Source: Neonectria sp. B-13 (lineage: Eukaryota > Ascomycota > Sordariomycetes > Hypocreales > Nectriaceae). Taken from it: DNA of 64,000 nucleotides. Both the position numbers and the translations under genes were made by a program. The stretch's first letter is position 1. Every line of letters starts with the position of its first letter. Positions 1 through 12,500 of the stretch are shown here, piece after piece. The stretch lies in the NCBI GenBank assembly GCA_002682825.1, contig NOKP01000012.1, positions 434,001-498,000 of the forward strand. The letters are read 5' to 3'. Below the pieces are notes generated by a model. The model was not told the DNA's origin and did not search any database. It saw nothing but the letters and a program-made list of their open reading frames with translations.

Positions 1-269
1 CCTCTGATTTATGCGGTGTGCTGAATGATATGGGGCGAGCTGAATATACGAGGGGCTAGTGCCAAGACTATTGAAGCAGCCCGGCTGTTTCGGTTAGGCC
101 GTTCCTCATTGAAGTCTCATGGGCCCAACCGACCGACCGTGTGGAAGCGACGATGGTTACGATTTTTTGTACTTATTCATACACCTCTCTCGCCCTGAAT
201 AATCTTGTCACATCTCTCTCATTTCTTTCTGCATCACACAGACGAAGCGCCTTTTTGGCCAAACTCACA

Positions 270-1472
270 ATGATTGGCAACGCTTTGCTAGCTGGAGCTC
301 TCTTGCTGGCCGGAGAGGCCGCCGCATCATCACCTCGTCAACTGTATGGACGTGGGACATGCAATCGCGACAATTTGTTCCGATGTTTCATTGACCAGCG
401 TTACACTGTGCAGGTCAGCGAGTTTTGCTCGGGCCTTTCGCCTTTCACGGTGACAGTCGCTACGACAACTGCAACCACGTCAGGACACAAACATACCTTC
501 TGCACACTCGTGTCTGAACTGACCATCCCAGGACCACGAGTATCGACGAACAAGTCACCCTGGATGCAACAACCAGCATTGTTACTTCCATCACCACGGT
601 TTTCACAGAAACAATTCCTACGTCAACTACCACGTTGACACTTGGTGTCGGAACTGTGGCTAAGCGAGATGTCGCCAGCCCACCAAAATGCATGACGAAC
701 GGCGTCACATACCCTGCCAGCCGGATCACATCGGCCTGTTCCTGCATCGATGTACCGGCTTCTACAGTTAGTGTCACAAACACTGTGAGCACTGAGACAG
801 TGACGCATGTAAGCTTTCTCCTGAGGCTGAGAGGCCATAAGTAAACATTGAAGCAATACTAATCATACGCCACAGACTATCACTTCTTACATCACTCCTT
901 CAGCCACGATAACTACCTGGACAACCGTCTCCACGGCGACTACTGGTGGGGTTTTTACAGTCACCGTTGGTCCACCAGCCTCAACGAACCGAATCGTGAA
1001 CGGCGACTTCGAGACTGGAAATGCCGACGGCTGGGAGCTGGTTCCTGAGAGCTGGAAAGGCACAATTTCAACGTGGAATGCCGTCCCTGCCTTGGGAAAT
1101 TGGTCGTACCTGGTAACCGGCTCAAGTCAGGGCATTGGCTCGTTGCGTCAAGTTTTGCCTGTCTATCTAGAAGCAGGGCGGTATCGCTTTGGTCTTGTTT
1201 CTTCGGCTCTGCTCTTTCCCCAGCAAACGGCAGGTTGGGGCAACTCCGCGGTTTTGGACATTGTGAACCCAGCCAAGGGCACCAACATGACAGTCGCACT
1301 TGCCGGGTCTGGGATCAGGTCGGTTGTTGGGAAGGTTATTGCGATTCAATTTAACCTGTTGTTTGACATTCCTGAGAACGTGGCTGGATATACCCGAGTT
1401 TCTATTAGGTATCTTACGTCCGACCCCCCTGCTGCAACTATAGATGGTATTTCCCTACGAAAGGCAGAATAG
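270..1472 (+). CDS. Secreted surface protein with Thr-rich linkers and a C-terminal carbohydrate-binding-like domain
   Basis: Three exons. The ATG at 270 opens a hydrophobic signal peptide (MIGNALLAGALLLAGEAAAS). Intron 1 is about 479-531 (GT..AG, non-consensus donor, phase 2) and intron 2 is 809-875 (GTAAGC donor, TACTAATC branch, CACAG acceptor, phase 0). The middle exon is Ser/Thr-rich and carries the short Cys pattern SACSC common in fungal cell-surface proteins. The last exon starts with IVNGDFETGNADGW, the N-terminal signature of galactose-binding-like/CBM4_9-type beta-sandwich modules, and ends with DGISLRKAE. No GPI signal or transmembrane helix is seen at the C terminus, so it is probably secreted or wall-associated. 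Binding of a glycan is inferred from the fold signature only; no catalytic domain is visible. The first splice junction is the least certain part. Confidence 0.7.
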
Positions 1473-1729
1473 AAGAGACTAGGGATAGAAATTACATGCC
1501 ATTGAAGCAAAAACAAGATAACGAGCTATCGGATGGTCTATATCTGTAGGGCTCACCTTTGCTGTTAAAGGTGCATGGCTCTACATAATATTTGCTGCAA
1601 CCTCTGTCAAACCAATCTTTACACCAGCCAACCCTGTGTGCCCACATGTTGCACCCAACAGAATGAACTGCTTGGTCTTTCTGCCCAACGCAGTCTAGAA
1701 GATTGTCTCAGTCAACAGATACAGGGAGG

Positions 1730-3720
1730 GACCTTGAATGGAAGAACTGAGGACTCAAGTAGAAGCAGGCCTGACAAAGTACCAAGAGCGTTTATACTAA
1801 CTAATCTAATCTTGCAGAGGTCGCCTTCAACTTCTCGAACAAACAGCACACCATCATGCCTCGAGGGCAATCGAAGAGACGTTCTTACGCAGATCAGGCC
1901 CTAGGCAGATGGAGGTAGAGAAACTCGCATGTATTGGCTCAAAGGCATGATTGGTACTGGAGAATATACCATCACCTTGACAATCACCCGCGAATACCAT
2001 GAAAACAATCGTCTCGGGGGCGGCTTCTTATTCGAACGGGGCGGCGGGGACCTTGGTTCTATGAGAGATTTTGCAGCAACTGTTTCCAGCCAGCTGGAGG
2101 ACATCTCAAAAACACTCAAGAAGCTCATTCCAGAGACTGCATCGTCCAGCAGTCGCATCGATGCGTTGGGACTTAGCGATGAATGGGATAAGCTCGTGAT
2201 GCAGCCACTTTCGAAGCTGACGAGTGACGACTACAAATCCCCAGTCGTTATCGTGGTAGACACTCTCGATGAGTGCGACAACGAAGACGACATATTCTTG
2301 CTAATAAAACTCCTGTCAAAGGTCACAACTCAGCAATGTGTATGTCCGTCCGTGGCTTTATCACAAGCCGACCAGATCAACCTTTGATACTCGGGTTTGG
2401 GGCCATTTCAGACCAAGACCACCGTGACTTTTTTCTCCATGGTATCGAGCAATCCATTGTTGATCAGGATATTGTAGAATATTATCATCATCAACTATTG
2501 AAATTCAACCGAGATAAGGACGCCTCGTTCAAGGATGTTATCCAGACATTCGTCAACCGGTTTCAAGGATTATTCATTTACGCCGCTACAGTTTGTCGAT
2601 TCGTTCGCGAAGGGGGGGTTCCAGCCGAGAGAAGACTTTGGTCTGTAGTGAAAAATGGAGGACCAGATGCCACTGCGGAGATAGCATAGCATTGGATCAT
2701 GTCTACTCCACGGTCTTGGAACAGTCGTTGGGTATGGAATCCAGCACTGAGGAGTCTGAAGACCTGGACCTGAGCCAGATCTTCAGTTGCTCTGTTGGAT
2801 CTATCATCACGCTCTCTGGCAGAATGTTTATTCCTGGTCTGGCTACGATGCTAGGAAAGCCAAAAGGAGAAATTTGACTCATAGTTGATAGCCTCCATTC
2901 GGTTTTGGGTGTTCCCTTGGTTTGGTAAGCCAGGAGGGCTATTTGTCTCTTCCATTTGTCCTTTCGCGATTTTCTTCTAAACCCAGAGGGAAGTTCGTAG
3001 AAAAGACTTTCAGTTGGTACAATAAGTGCTCATGAATACTTACCCAATCGCTGTTTCGAGGTCATGGAAATCAAGTTATGGCAGAACGTGTCCGACTTCG
3101 AGCAGTTGGGAACACGAGCAAGAAAGGCGAAGTGGACAATAAGATTCCGAGACCTGTCCAATATGTTTGCTGCTATTGGATGCATCACTTACGACAAAGC
3201 CAAGTTTGCATCTTAGAGAATGACGAAGTTGTTGCTTTTTTTCACCAACGCGTTCTCCTTTAACTAGAAACCCTAACCTAGATGCTCTAGTTGCCACAGG
3301 CCTTTAACATGATGGTGGCGTTAGGACAGCTTCTACATGTGAGTGTTAAAAGTCAAAGGGGAACAACGTCCCACGCCAATGGCCAAATCAATCTCGAGAG
3401 GCTCAGTCTATTGGCGGATGTTCCAGAGTCCATGCTCTCCTTTCTAAACTCAGACCAGACCGCACAACCTCTGCCTTAGACCAAGCTGCCTCTCTAGCGT
3501 TGCACACGATGGTGTACGATACTGAACGGTTTATTATATCTCATATCCAAGCCATCCAAGAGATTCCTTTTTAGGCGTACTACTCAGAGATATAGTTCAG
3601 TCCCCAATTGAGTGCTACACGAGGCCTCTACTCTAACCAGGCACCGGAAGGGATTTCAAATAAACCCACGGCAACATACGAATGGAGCTCAAGCTTTAGT
3701 GTCATTAAAAACTTCTATAA
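1730..3720 (+). pseudogene. Decayed NACHT (STAND/NLR) gene
   Basis: Fragments in all three forward frames line up in order with fungal NACHT NLRs. Pre-NACHT residues (CLEGNRRDVLTQI) lie near 1857. The P-loop region WLKGMIGTGEYTI near 1935 has the Walker A Lys-Ser replaced by Glu-Tyr. A Walker B-like VVIVVDTLDECDNEDD lies near 2248. Then, after a frame change, come ITSRPDQP (about 2364), FIYAATVCRF (about 2575), VGSIITLSGRM (about 2795), SFRDFLL (about 2960), VQYVCCYWMHHLR (about 3160) and YDTERFIISHIQAIQE (about 3515). A TAG at 1902-1904 and several frameshifts break the frame. An old intron (TACTAAC branch, acceptor near 1817) is still visible. The effector and repeat domains were not found. 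It lies directly beside a seemingly intact NLR on the other strand. Confidence 0.8.
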
Positions 3721-3832
3721 TATGTGAAATTATGGAAGCTGTTTCCAGCAGGTTCTATTTACTAAGATGACAGTTATATAATCAGAGCGCAGGAGCAGAT
3801 AGCAGATGGGGTGAAGGTCAAAGTAGTGTTGT

Positions 3833-6800
3833 TTACAAAGATTTAGCACCACGCAATCGGAGCAGCTGCACGACGGCGTTGGACTCATAGTAACTGTCCA
3901 TGGCATGCGATAGCGACGTCCTGGCCGTCTTTGTCAACCGCCTCAATGGCGGCGCCCCGGTCGAGGAGCAACTGTATAATAGCTTCAGACCTGGCATGCG
4001 ATAGCGGCGTCCGGCCGTCTTTGTCAGCCGCCTCAACAACTGCGCCCTGATNNNNNNNNNNNNNNNNNNNNNNNNNNNNNNNNNNNNNNNNNNNNNNNNN
4101 NNNNNNNNNNNNNNNNNNNNNNNNNNNNNNNNNNNNNNNNNNNNNNNNNNNGGCTCACGGCATGAGATAGCGGCGTCCGGCCGTCTTTGTCAGCCGCCTC
4201 AGTGGCTGCGCCCCGGTCGAGGAGCAACTGTATAATAGCTTCAGAGGAGTAACCATACTGGCTCACGGCATGAGATAGCGGCGTTCGGCCGTCTTTATCA
4301 GCCGCCTCAATGACTGCGCCCCGGTCGAGGAGAAACTGCACAATAGCCTTAAATTCAAACCCATGATGGCTTGCGGCATGTAACAGCGGCGTCCGGCCGT
4401 GTATATCAAACGCCTCAATAGCTGCGCCCTTGTCAAGGAGTAGCCGAACGACAGTCTCATGTCCACACATAGCGGCATATGACAGTGGCGTCCGGCTGTC
4501 CTTATCGGCTGTCTCAATAGCTGCACCCTGGTCAAGGAGCAGCTGAACAACAGCCTCATGTCCACGCAGAGCGGCATATAACAGTGGCGTCCGGCTGTCC
4601 TTATCGGCTGCCTCAATAGCTGCACCCTTATCAAGGAGCAGCTGAACAACAGCCTTATGTCCCCGCATAGCGGCATATGACAGCGGCGTCCGTTCTGCCT
4701 TGTCCTTTAACTCGATGTCGGCGTTATGTTCGTCTGTAGCGAGTAAAAAAGTAAGGATATTCTCGGTGCCACTCTCTGCTACATATGAGAGGAGACTTCG
4801 TTCTCGTGAAAACTTGAGGTCGCGTCCAATACCAAATCGTTTATTTCCATCCTGGTAACATTTCTCACGCAGGTCGTAAAGTAGAGATGTTAGAGGCTCG
4901 GTTTCCGCCTGGGCTTTCAAAAGTGTCCAGATCGCTTCGCGACTCCCAGTAGCCAGCGCGGCAAGAATTGGCATACCGTAACGCTCACCTTCTACTTGGA
5001 AGCAGGATAGGTTGCTCGAGTGGCTTCCAATAAGGCTCGCCAGGTTATGCTCCGCCAATATATATAAAAGACTTGCTTCAGGGGTGTGTCGACGCACTTC
5101 ATGTCTCTCAAATAGATTGTCGTGCTTGATCCAGTCGGCAAGCTGAAAGGTCTGTAGAAAACTCGTCTGGCTGACGCCGCCCTTTTCTGCCGCGTCTGCA
5201 TGATACAGGATATTCCGTATAACATACTCTAGGAACGGAAACGCTTTATCTGCAGATTCTCGGGCTTCTGCGGCTTTCTTGGACGATGCATTCGGGAGTG
5301 TGCCAATGTTCAGACCAGCGATGCCGATACCCATGTAGCCGACACAACACCGCTTCAGCCGCTCGTGGCTTTCTCCTCGGAAGTTCACCCCGAGGTCAGG
5401 CCAAATTTCTTCAAGTCCTTTTTCCTTGAGAAGAAAGTCTCTGACTGACTCGTGAATGAATTGAACCGTCTGGCTTTTTTTGGACCTTGTGACTTCGGCA
5501 AGCCCTTTGGAGGTGCTGAGGATATATTTCTTGATGTTGTCTTCTTCGATTTCATTAGGATTTAAATCGGACACAATTTCGGGGTTGACTCCGGAGAGGA
5601 CGGCAAAGTACAACTGCTCCGGCTTCAATGACTGCCTTGCGAAGAGCACCCACTGAATACACAGAAGTAGTTCATCCTTTCTGCGTTGATCGCGTTTCAA
5701 GATATTGCGGAATAGCTCGTGCAGGTCTCCAGGGATCTCTTGGAGTTTTTTTCGAAGCGTATGCGTGCAGCCGTCGTCGTACTCCCGTTGCAGAATCCCT
5801 ACCACCAGGAAAATCCACATAAAGACCCCAGATGCCTTTTCTTTCAGATCGACACGGATCTGCTCGGAGAGCTTACTGTGCCCGATCTTCAGCTCGCTGT
5901 CCAGGTAGCTGACTATATCCTGGTCATGCCCCTCTTGTCCTTCGAGAACCAGGTTGAGTCCATTCGAAATCGTAATGTGTGGGTAGTGCCTGCTTGAAAA
6001 GCAGACTCGGAATGCAATGTCGGCTGGCGTGGTCACTTGACCCAGATGTTCGAAAAACGATATCATGTCCCGGACCTGATGCTCGTCGCACTCATCTAAA
6101 GCATCAATGAAACACACCAGTGAGGACTCTCCAAGTCTCTGCACAGCTTGTTCAAAGAGTGATTTCAGTGACTCGACGCTCCAATGCTGGGGGGCACCAT
6201 TCCATGACACTAATCCAAGAGAATCGAAAACACCCTGAAGTTCTGGAAGTCGTTCGAGAAGCTGTAGCAACAGCGACCGATACATCCCGATGGTAGACTT
6301 CTCTAGGTCGTCTCCTCGTGCGTTGAAAAAGAAAGCGATGATGGTACTGCGCTTCATCTTTGTTCGGGCATTGTTGAGAGCGAACTTCATCAACGTCGAT
6401 TTCCCGGCTCCAGGCTTCCCTTTGATCCACAAGAAGCCGTGGTGGTCGCCGAGCTTGCTGGGGTCAAGCCATTCGAGATACTCGAGTTTTCTCAGCAGCC
6501 ATTTACATGTCTTGGCATGTGCTTTCTTGATGTTCTCGTGGCGAGCATCAATTTGTTCAAATCGCAATGACTCCAGTAGCACTCGCGTCTGTTCTTCATC
6601 CAGTGATCTTGGTACTTCATAGTAACTTAGCTCAACTATATTGTTGCAGAATCTATAAACTATTTCTTCTTACCGGCTTGTATTTCATCAGGGAAGGTTT
6701 GCAAACTTTGGTTGTCGTGATCTTCATAACGGGGCCTCTGGCGTCTATCATCTGTGACACAGAGAGGATGTTCGTCGAGTCCACGCTTGAATCTGTGCTC

Positions 6801-7834
6801 CATGCCTATCGACGTAATAAGTCAGCTTAAGACCCTTTGTGCAAGTGAAGCAATTGTGATGCATACTAACCATTTAGTATGGTCTGTTCTTCTCTTCTTG
6901 CGACGCTCTTGGGTGAAATCTCGGCCAAGACGGCCTTGGCGTAGGCGGCAGCCATTGCAGCAGCATACGGTTGCCATTCCTTGTTCTTGTGTTCGTCCCC
7001 GTAGTCGCAGACTCCTCGAATGACACCCACGGGAATGCGGTTCATAGTCCCAGCCGCCTCCATCTCAAGGCCAATGATATTGTACTTGTCTCTTAGCTCA
7101 TTCCGTTTCTGGGCATTCTTCATCAGCTTGTCTCCCGAGCCTATGGGCCCGTACCACACTCGAGTCCTCTTGGAATCCAGCCTTCGTGCTCGTTCTGTCA
7201 GACGCTCTATCCCGCCGTCGTCAACTTGGTAGAGCGCATCTTTCTCTTGCCCAGGGTCAACGAATGTGCCGTTGGAGTGTTCTTTATCTCTGATATACCT
7301 GTAATACGGTAAAAACGTTTCTGCGTCATTTGGCGCCTTGAGTTTGATGCTGCCGATGGCTGATCGGACAACCGTTTCCGTAGTGGCCATTGCGTGACCG
7401 AAATGCAAGAGCTGAAAACCATCTTGGCCTGTCTCCTTGCCTAGGTCATAGGCTACAAGCCCTGCACTCTCGCCGACGGAGACACCCACGAGAACATCGC
7501 CAAGACGGATATCTAGTGGTGGATTTCGCGAGAGGTTGGGGAGTCCAGCCGCAACGCCAACAAGCAAGCCGAACCAGAGATTCGGGAAAAACTTCTTCAC
7601 CTGGCCGGCGAGGGCAGCGGCTGACCCGGTGCCATATTCTTGACCGGCCGGTAAGGTTGCAATGATAATATTGTGTCCGCATACCTCGCCAGCTTGGAAG
7701 ACATAGTCATCGCCGCGGGCCATCGGGAACTTGCCCCGGTGCTGATGATCCAACAAGTGTAGGGCAGCCTGTGCCTCGATCTCCAGCGGGGCGATCCATG
7801 CGACAGTATAAAGGTTGGGATCCAACTCAGTCAT
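3833..7834 (-). CDS. PNP_UDP-NACHT-ankyrin NLR (fungal STAND immune-type receptor), interrupted by an assembly gap
   Basis: Exon 1 (7834-6871) encodes a purine-nucleoside-phosphorylase-like domain (PNP_UDP_1, residues about 8-305) with the family signatures GLEMEAAG and GVCDYGDEHKN. Intron 6806-6870 has GTTAGT..TAG. Exon 2 (6805-6674) is a charged linker. A short intron, probably 6636-6673 (GTAAGA donor, 38 nt), restores phase into the NACHT exon. Walker A is GKPGAGKST at about residue 438 and Walker B is VCFIDALDEC at about 543. About six ankyrin repeats (DKDGRTPLSHA type) follow before a run of 100 N. Beyond the gap about two repeats continue, but a one-base insertion near 3922 shifts the frame; read past it, the protein ends GAKSL with TAA at 3833. 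Fungal NLRs of this layout are thought to sense non-self and trigger cell death or conflict responses; the PNP domain may act on nucleosides/nucleotides. The ankyrin copy number is unknown because of the gap. Confidence 0.88.
4052..4151. other. Assembly gap (100 N) inside ankyrin repeats
   Basis: Exactly 100 N interrupt the ankyrin-coding exon. The flanks are near-identical repeat units (GACAAAGACGGCCGGACGCC on the minus strand), so the gap is probably a collapsed tandem array. 100 is a conventional placeholder, so the true length and the reading frame across it cannot be inferred. Confidence 0.97.
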
Positions 7835-9420
7835 TGGGCCAAAGGATCAAAAACCGTGAGGGATATGTACAAGCCGAGTTCGGGACCTCGCGGTGCTTCA
7901 CAGAGCCGACAGTAGCTTTCTGCGAACTCGATAAATGCAAATATGGCTTTGGACCCTTGGATAGGAGCGGTACAAGGAAATGTAGGAAATGAGCGTAAAC
8001 AAAATCTCTCCGTGTTGAAAGATGGGCTGACTGAGCGAAAGGCGCAAATGCGGAGTCGTGAGGAAAGAGATAAGTGCGACGTGGCGGCCAGCTGAATTGG
8101 ATCCACGCCTTTGCAGCCTAGCAAAAGAAAAGATGTGGTCTTGGCGCTCTGTGTTATCACGTACTAATCTTGGTCTCGTTGGAGTGCTTGTGCCTTGGTG
8201 ACGGAATGTCAAGCATGGATAATCGTCAGAAAAAGCCGTCGTAAACACTTGAGAGCCGGGAGGAAACCGTATGCGGATGGAAATGGTTCATTTGACAGCT
8301 GGAACATGTCACTTTTAGTCGCTGTTGGTCACAGGCAGGCAAGCAAATTACTCACCAGGACCGGTGAGCATGCAAGCCACACGTTTAGGAATCGCGCTGA
8401 CTGCATGATGAACGGGCCATCAACCATTCATTGCATTTCAGCGATGCTCATCACCTTGGTGCTTTCTTTTGCCGTAGTCGCCTTCACATCCTCGCAGACT
8501 GAAATGTTGACCGCAGTGGTGTGCTGTCCCAAGGTTTGATTGGTGTTGACGGGTCGTTTGGATGACGTTCAGCAAATGGGATTTTCTCGTATGCTTCTAC
8601 TAGTTTGGGCTCGCTCTCTTGGAGCTCATTGTAGGCCTCGTTCTCAAGTCACACTTGTAGACTCGGCAGCGGCGAAGTGTCGGGATCAGATGAGGTAGGT
8701 GGGGAAGGCGTTGGCTGAGACGTCGGTCGAGACGGTGTGGGCGAAGGTGTTGGGAGAGGAGCCAAGGCAGATTATTGGGAAGCAGCCGCCAGCCCCTGCG
8801 GCCGTATGACCTTGTATTTACATTTCTCAAGCCAGAAAGAGGACGCCTTCCATTGGTCTTGTCGCTGGACTTCTCGTGCGGAGACGGGGGACCTCAGCAG
8901 CTGAAAGCAACCCCCTGTAGCTCGGCGCAGCCCGAGGCCAGTAGGCTCCCTAAGTGATATGCAGCCACGCCACGTCAATCGCGGGGCTCTCCGTTTTGGG
9001 GGTTGAAATTACAATGCAAAGCAGGTGAGAAGAGAGATAAGAAAAGGCTGGCACCTCATCAGACTACTATGTAGTTGGTCGGAGGTGCATTGAAGGAGGA
9101 TAGTCCCTGAAGCAGATGACCCGGATTGACAGGGAAATTGTTGACAGTTCCCAAATTGTGACTTTGATGGGGTTTAAAGCTACTGATTGTAGAAGAACCA
9201 TACTTCAGCCTCTTGCAAATCCCTGGTACAGTCAAGAAGGGCCAGGAGAGCTAGCATCTGGTCCTACATGACTGTAAAAAGGGTTCATAGAAATATTGCA
9301 TCCCAGAGTTGAAGCATCCGATATGGGGCGCCACAGAACAGCTGAGCCGACGGGGGTCATCCAACATAGGTCCAGTTGCAGCAACTAGATGGCAAGCTTC
9401 AGTACGTGGCACTTGGGTAC
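7835..9420. other. Intergenic region upstream of the NLR, no gene recognised
   Basis: About 1.6 kb between the NLR start and the 3' end of the next minus-strand gene. It holds only short ORFs without recognisable motifs, in both orientations. It should contain the NLR promoter. Sequence just before 9421 may include further decayed remnants of the duplicated CorA-like gene fragment. Confidence 0.5.
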
Positions 9421-9483
9421 AGATGCCATAATCTTTCCACCAGAGTCGACATCACATCTTATGACGGTCCCGGGTTTCACGTA
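9421..9483. repeat. 63-bp duplicate of an internal exon of the neighbouring ULD/CorA-like gene
   Basis: Positions 9421-9483 match 12549-12611 at 59 of 63 bases in the same orientation. In the gene this stretch encodes the minus-strand peptide KPGTVIRCDVDSGGK. The copy sits just beyond the gene's 3' end and its frame soon hits stops, so it is a gene fragment, probably the remnant of a tandem duplication. Confidence 0.85.
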
Positions 9484-9500
9484 ATACTAACTAATCCTAA

Positions 9501-12500
9501 TCACACACCCATAATCCCACTATTAGACCCTTCAGTCTCCTGACGGTCCACTTGAACCGTCTTTCCACCTCGATGAGTAACCATGTCTATCACCCTCCCC
9601 TTCCACTCACCCATCCAGCCTCTCAAAGCCTGAAGCTCCGATCCAGCCCATGCCACGCCCAGACAGAAAATACCGAGCCCCAGCGCCAACGGTGCAGCAA
9701 TCTCCCAGAACAGCGCCTGGGTCTTGCCCCAGTGTGACTCCGAAGGCCCTCCGTTCATGCTGAGGTACGTTGCGACGAAGCTCATTGGCAGGAAGACGAC
9801 CGTCACGACGGTGAAGACAAAGATTGCGCGGTTGTGGTCATCGCTCTGGTTTTCGGTGTCTTCTTTGATTCTTGCGATGAGGTTGTCGCACTGGTCCATG
9901 CTGGAGGAGATCATATCAACCTGGTCTTGCAGCCCCTCGTCTGTCTTGTCGAGAACGTAGTCCTCAATGTCAAATGTATTTTCGCGTGTGCTCTTGGCCG
10001 GCTCCAAATACGTTTCAGGCGAGAGTACTGTTCGAAGTGAAGATACAACCGTTTGCTGCCATTCTGCGACAGTCTTCAGACGCTCAAGCTCAACGATCAT
10101 GGCGCCAATGGCTGGGATTAGGCGCCTGCTCGGGTGTCGGATAACTTGGGATCCCTGTAAGACGACCATTGGATTAGTAGGTGATATAAGCAACAGAGAC
10201 AGGTAAATGGACCGTCACAAACATAGCTGGCACCATAGGCTTGGTACAACTCGGCGGCGCTCGCGTTATTGTAGATGGGGTTCCGCAGCAAATTACACAC
10301 CATCTGCGTTGCCACCGTGTGCGATCCCACCGAAGTGAAGAACTTGACCACGTCTTCCTTCTTCCTCGAACGCAGGGACGAGACCAGGCTCCTCTCCGCG
10401 TCTTTGATGAGCGTCTCAGTCTCAGAACCAGCGTCTCTTAGGAGCTGGTACTTTTTCTGAATACTGCTTTCCAGGACCAGGCTATCGACCTTGTTCTCGA
10501 GAACGGTGTATTTGTAGAAGCAGTGGATCTCGTGGAGGAGAAGAGGTACTGCGCACACAAAAGTGACGATGAGCTCGAACGAGTTGAGTAGGGCGTTTGG
10601 GATACCCTTGGCCGGTTTTCGGAACTGGCCCTCGAATACTACTCCTTCCTGGATGTTACGCAACTGCTTTGTAATGCGGGTCATGATATCCCGGCACGTA
10701 TGCAAAGCTTCGGAAATATTCTGCCTTTGTCTCAAGTCAACAGCAACCGAGAGGGGGGAGAGGTACTGCTTCAATCTCTCCTCCGGGGCGGATCCCGCAC
10801 CGTGTCTCAGACGGAGGTGTTCGATGGCCTTCTCACAAGTGTCGTAAATTACTTCATCTTCACAATCATCACACATACGCCTGTCGAGAGGCTTGCTGAC
10901 GTATTCGAATCCAGGGCCGGGTGTCGGCTCAAGGCTAAGGACCCATCTTGGGGGACCGTCCTCGATCTGTCGCGGCCTCGGTGGCTAGACAACACGGTCA
11001 GATTGCTTTCCTCCTCGCATTTTTAGGGCGAAAACATATCGTTCTTACCTCGAGTCCATTCCAAAGAGCGTTACAGTACTTTGTGACAACAGGAGAGGCA
11101 AAGTCCTTGGGCGTAAATGCCTCAAGCGTTCGGATCGAGACTGAGACGAAGCTTGTGTAAAGCGACAAGGTTTTGTCGCTGAGAAATCCAAACTCTTGCC
11201 CACCGCCGTGTTCTATCTTGGTCTTTCCAAAGGAACGAATCCTGGGCTCGATGCTGTTGAAACTAACCTCGATTCTATCGGGGTCGTTGTTTAGAGTTGG
11301 AAAATCCTGTTGCAGTTTGGTAACGATCGGATGCTGGTCTTCTGCCAGGGCAGTTTCTGTGTGAGATAGGCAAATGCGTATACTCTCTCGCAGATCGTCA
11401 AATTTTGCGCTCAGAGTTGGCGTGCTGCTGCTCGTTTTCAGAATGCTCCAGCCTAGGAACGGCGGGACCTTTGGATTTAGGTCTGGGATCTGGAATTCTG
11501 GGCCTATAAGCAGTGTTAGTCTCCTTCAGCAAACTGTATCCGCCCTCGGGTTTCTCCCTTCTGGGGTTAATCGAGAGATTGGTACGTTGCAGGTAATTAC
11601 AAGGCCCAACCTCTTTCAGCTTACTCTCCACTCCGAAGACCTCTCACGGATGTCATTGCCACATACCTGCATCTTGATGTCCCGAGGATACTTTTTGGAT
11701 ACTGAAGAAGTCATTTTCAGGCACATCCATAGAAGTGCGCTGTGAGGAAGTAGCTAGTCGATCATGACCTTCATTGAGGAAAGAAGATATGGGTTTGGCA
11801 CGCTTCGGGGCTGAATAGATGCTCTCGCTGTCAGTCCTGGATGCCTTGCTGCTACCAGATCCAGATGCATCATCTGACAAGATCCATTTTATCGTTGTTC
11901 GAATCAACGACTGATCTGTCTTCTGGACAAGATATGACCAGGTCTTGGCTGAGAATACTTCCCCGTTGCTGTCGGTCAATTCGAAGTCAGGGATGGTATC
12001 TTCGTCTTGGTACTCCAGCACAAAGATTTGGTCGCGGATTGACGATTGAAGATCCTGCATCGCTTTAGCTACTCATGAATCTCCAGACATGAATTCGGCA
12101 AGGGAAATAGTTAAGCTCACAAAAAAGGTCTCACACCGACTAAGCGGGATCTGGAATTGCAGAGAATCCTTGGTGACTTGGACGACTCGATCGTCACGCT
12201 TGCCAGCACGATGCTCCCTGATCTCGATGTTGTCACTCAGAGCCGTTTGCTTGCCGCCATACGTAAGGATATCAACAAATCAGTGAGAATGTGCAGTTCG
12301 CAAAGGTTATTGAGATACATACCAGAGTCAACTATCAAGAACCAGGTCTCGCTGACCCACAGGATCTTATCAGAGCCTGCACCTTCCTGCTTCCTGAAGA
12401 TCTGATTCTTGTCTCGGTCGTACGAAGTTGCAAAAGGGTCAAGTGTCTCATGCAATCGGCGAGGAACGCATTCCCCCTTTCGGTACTTGGCTTTGAAGGT

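Noticed and set aside
8600..8978. Overlapping minus-strand ORFs rich in Arg/Leu
   Set aside because: High-G+C shadow frames without motifs.
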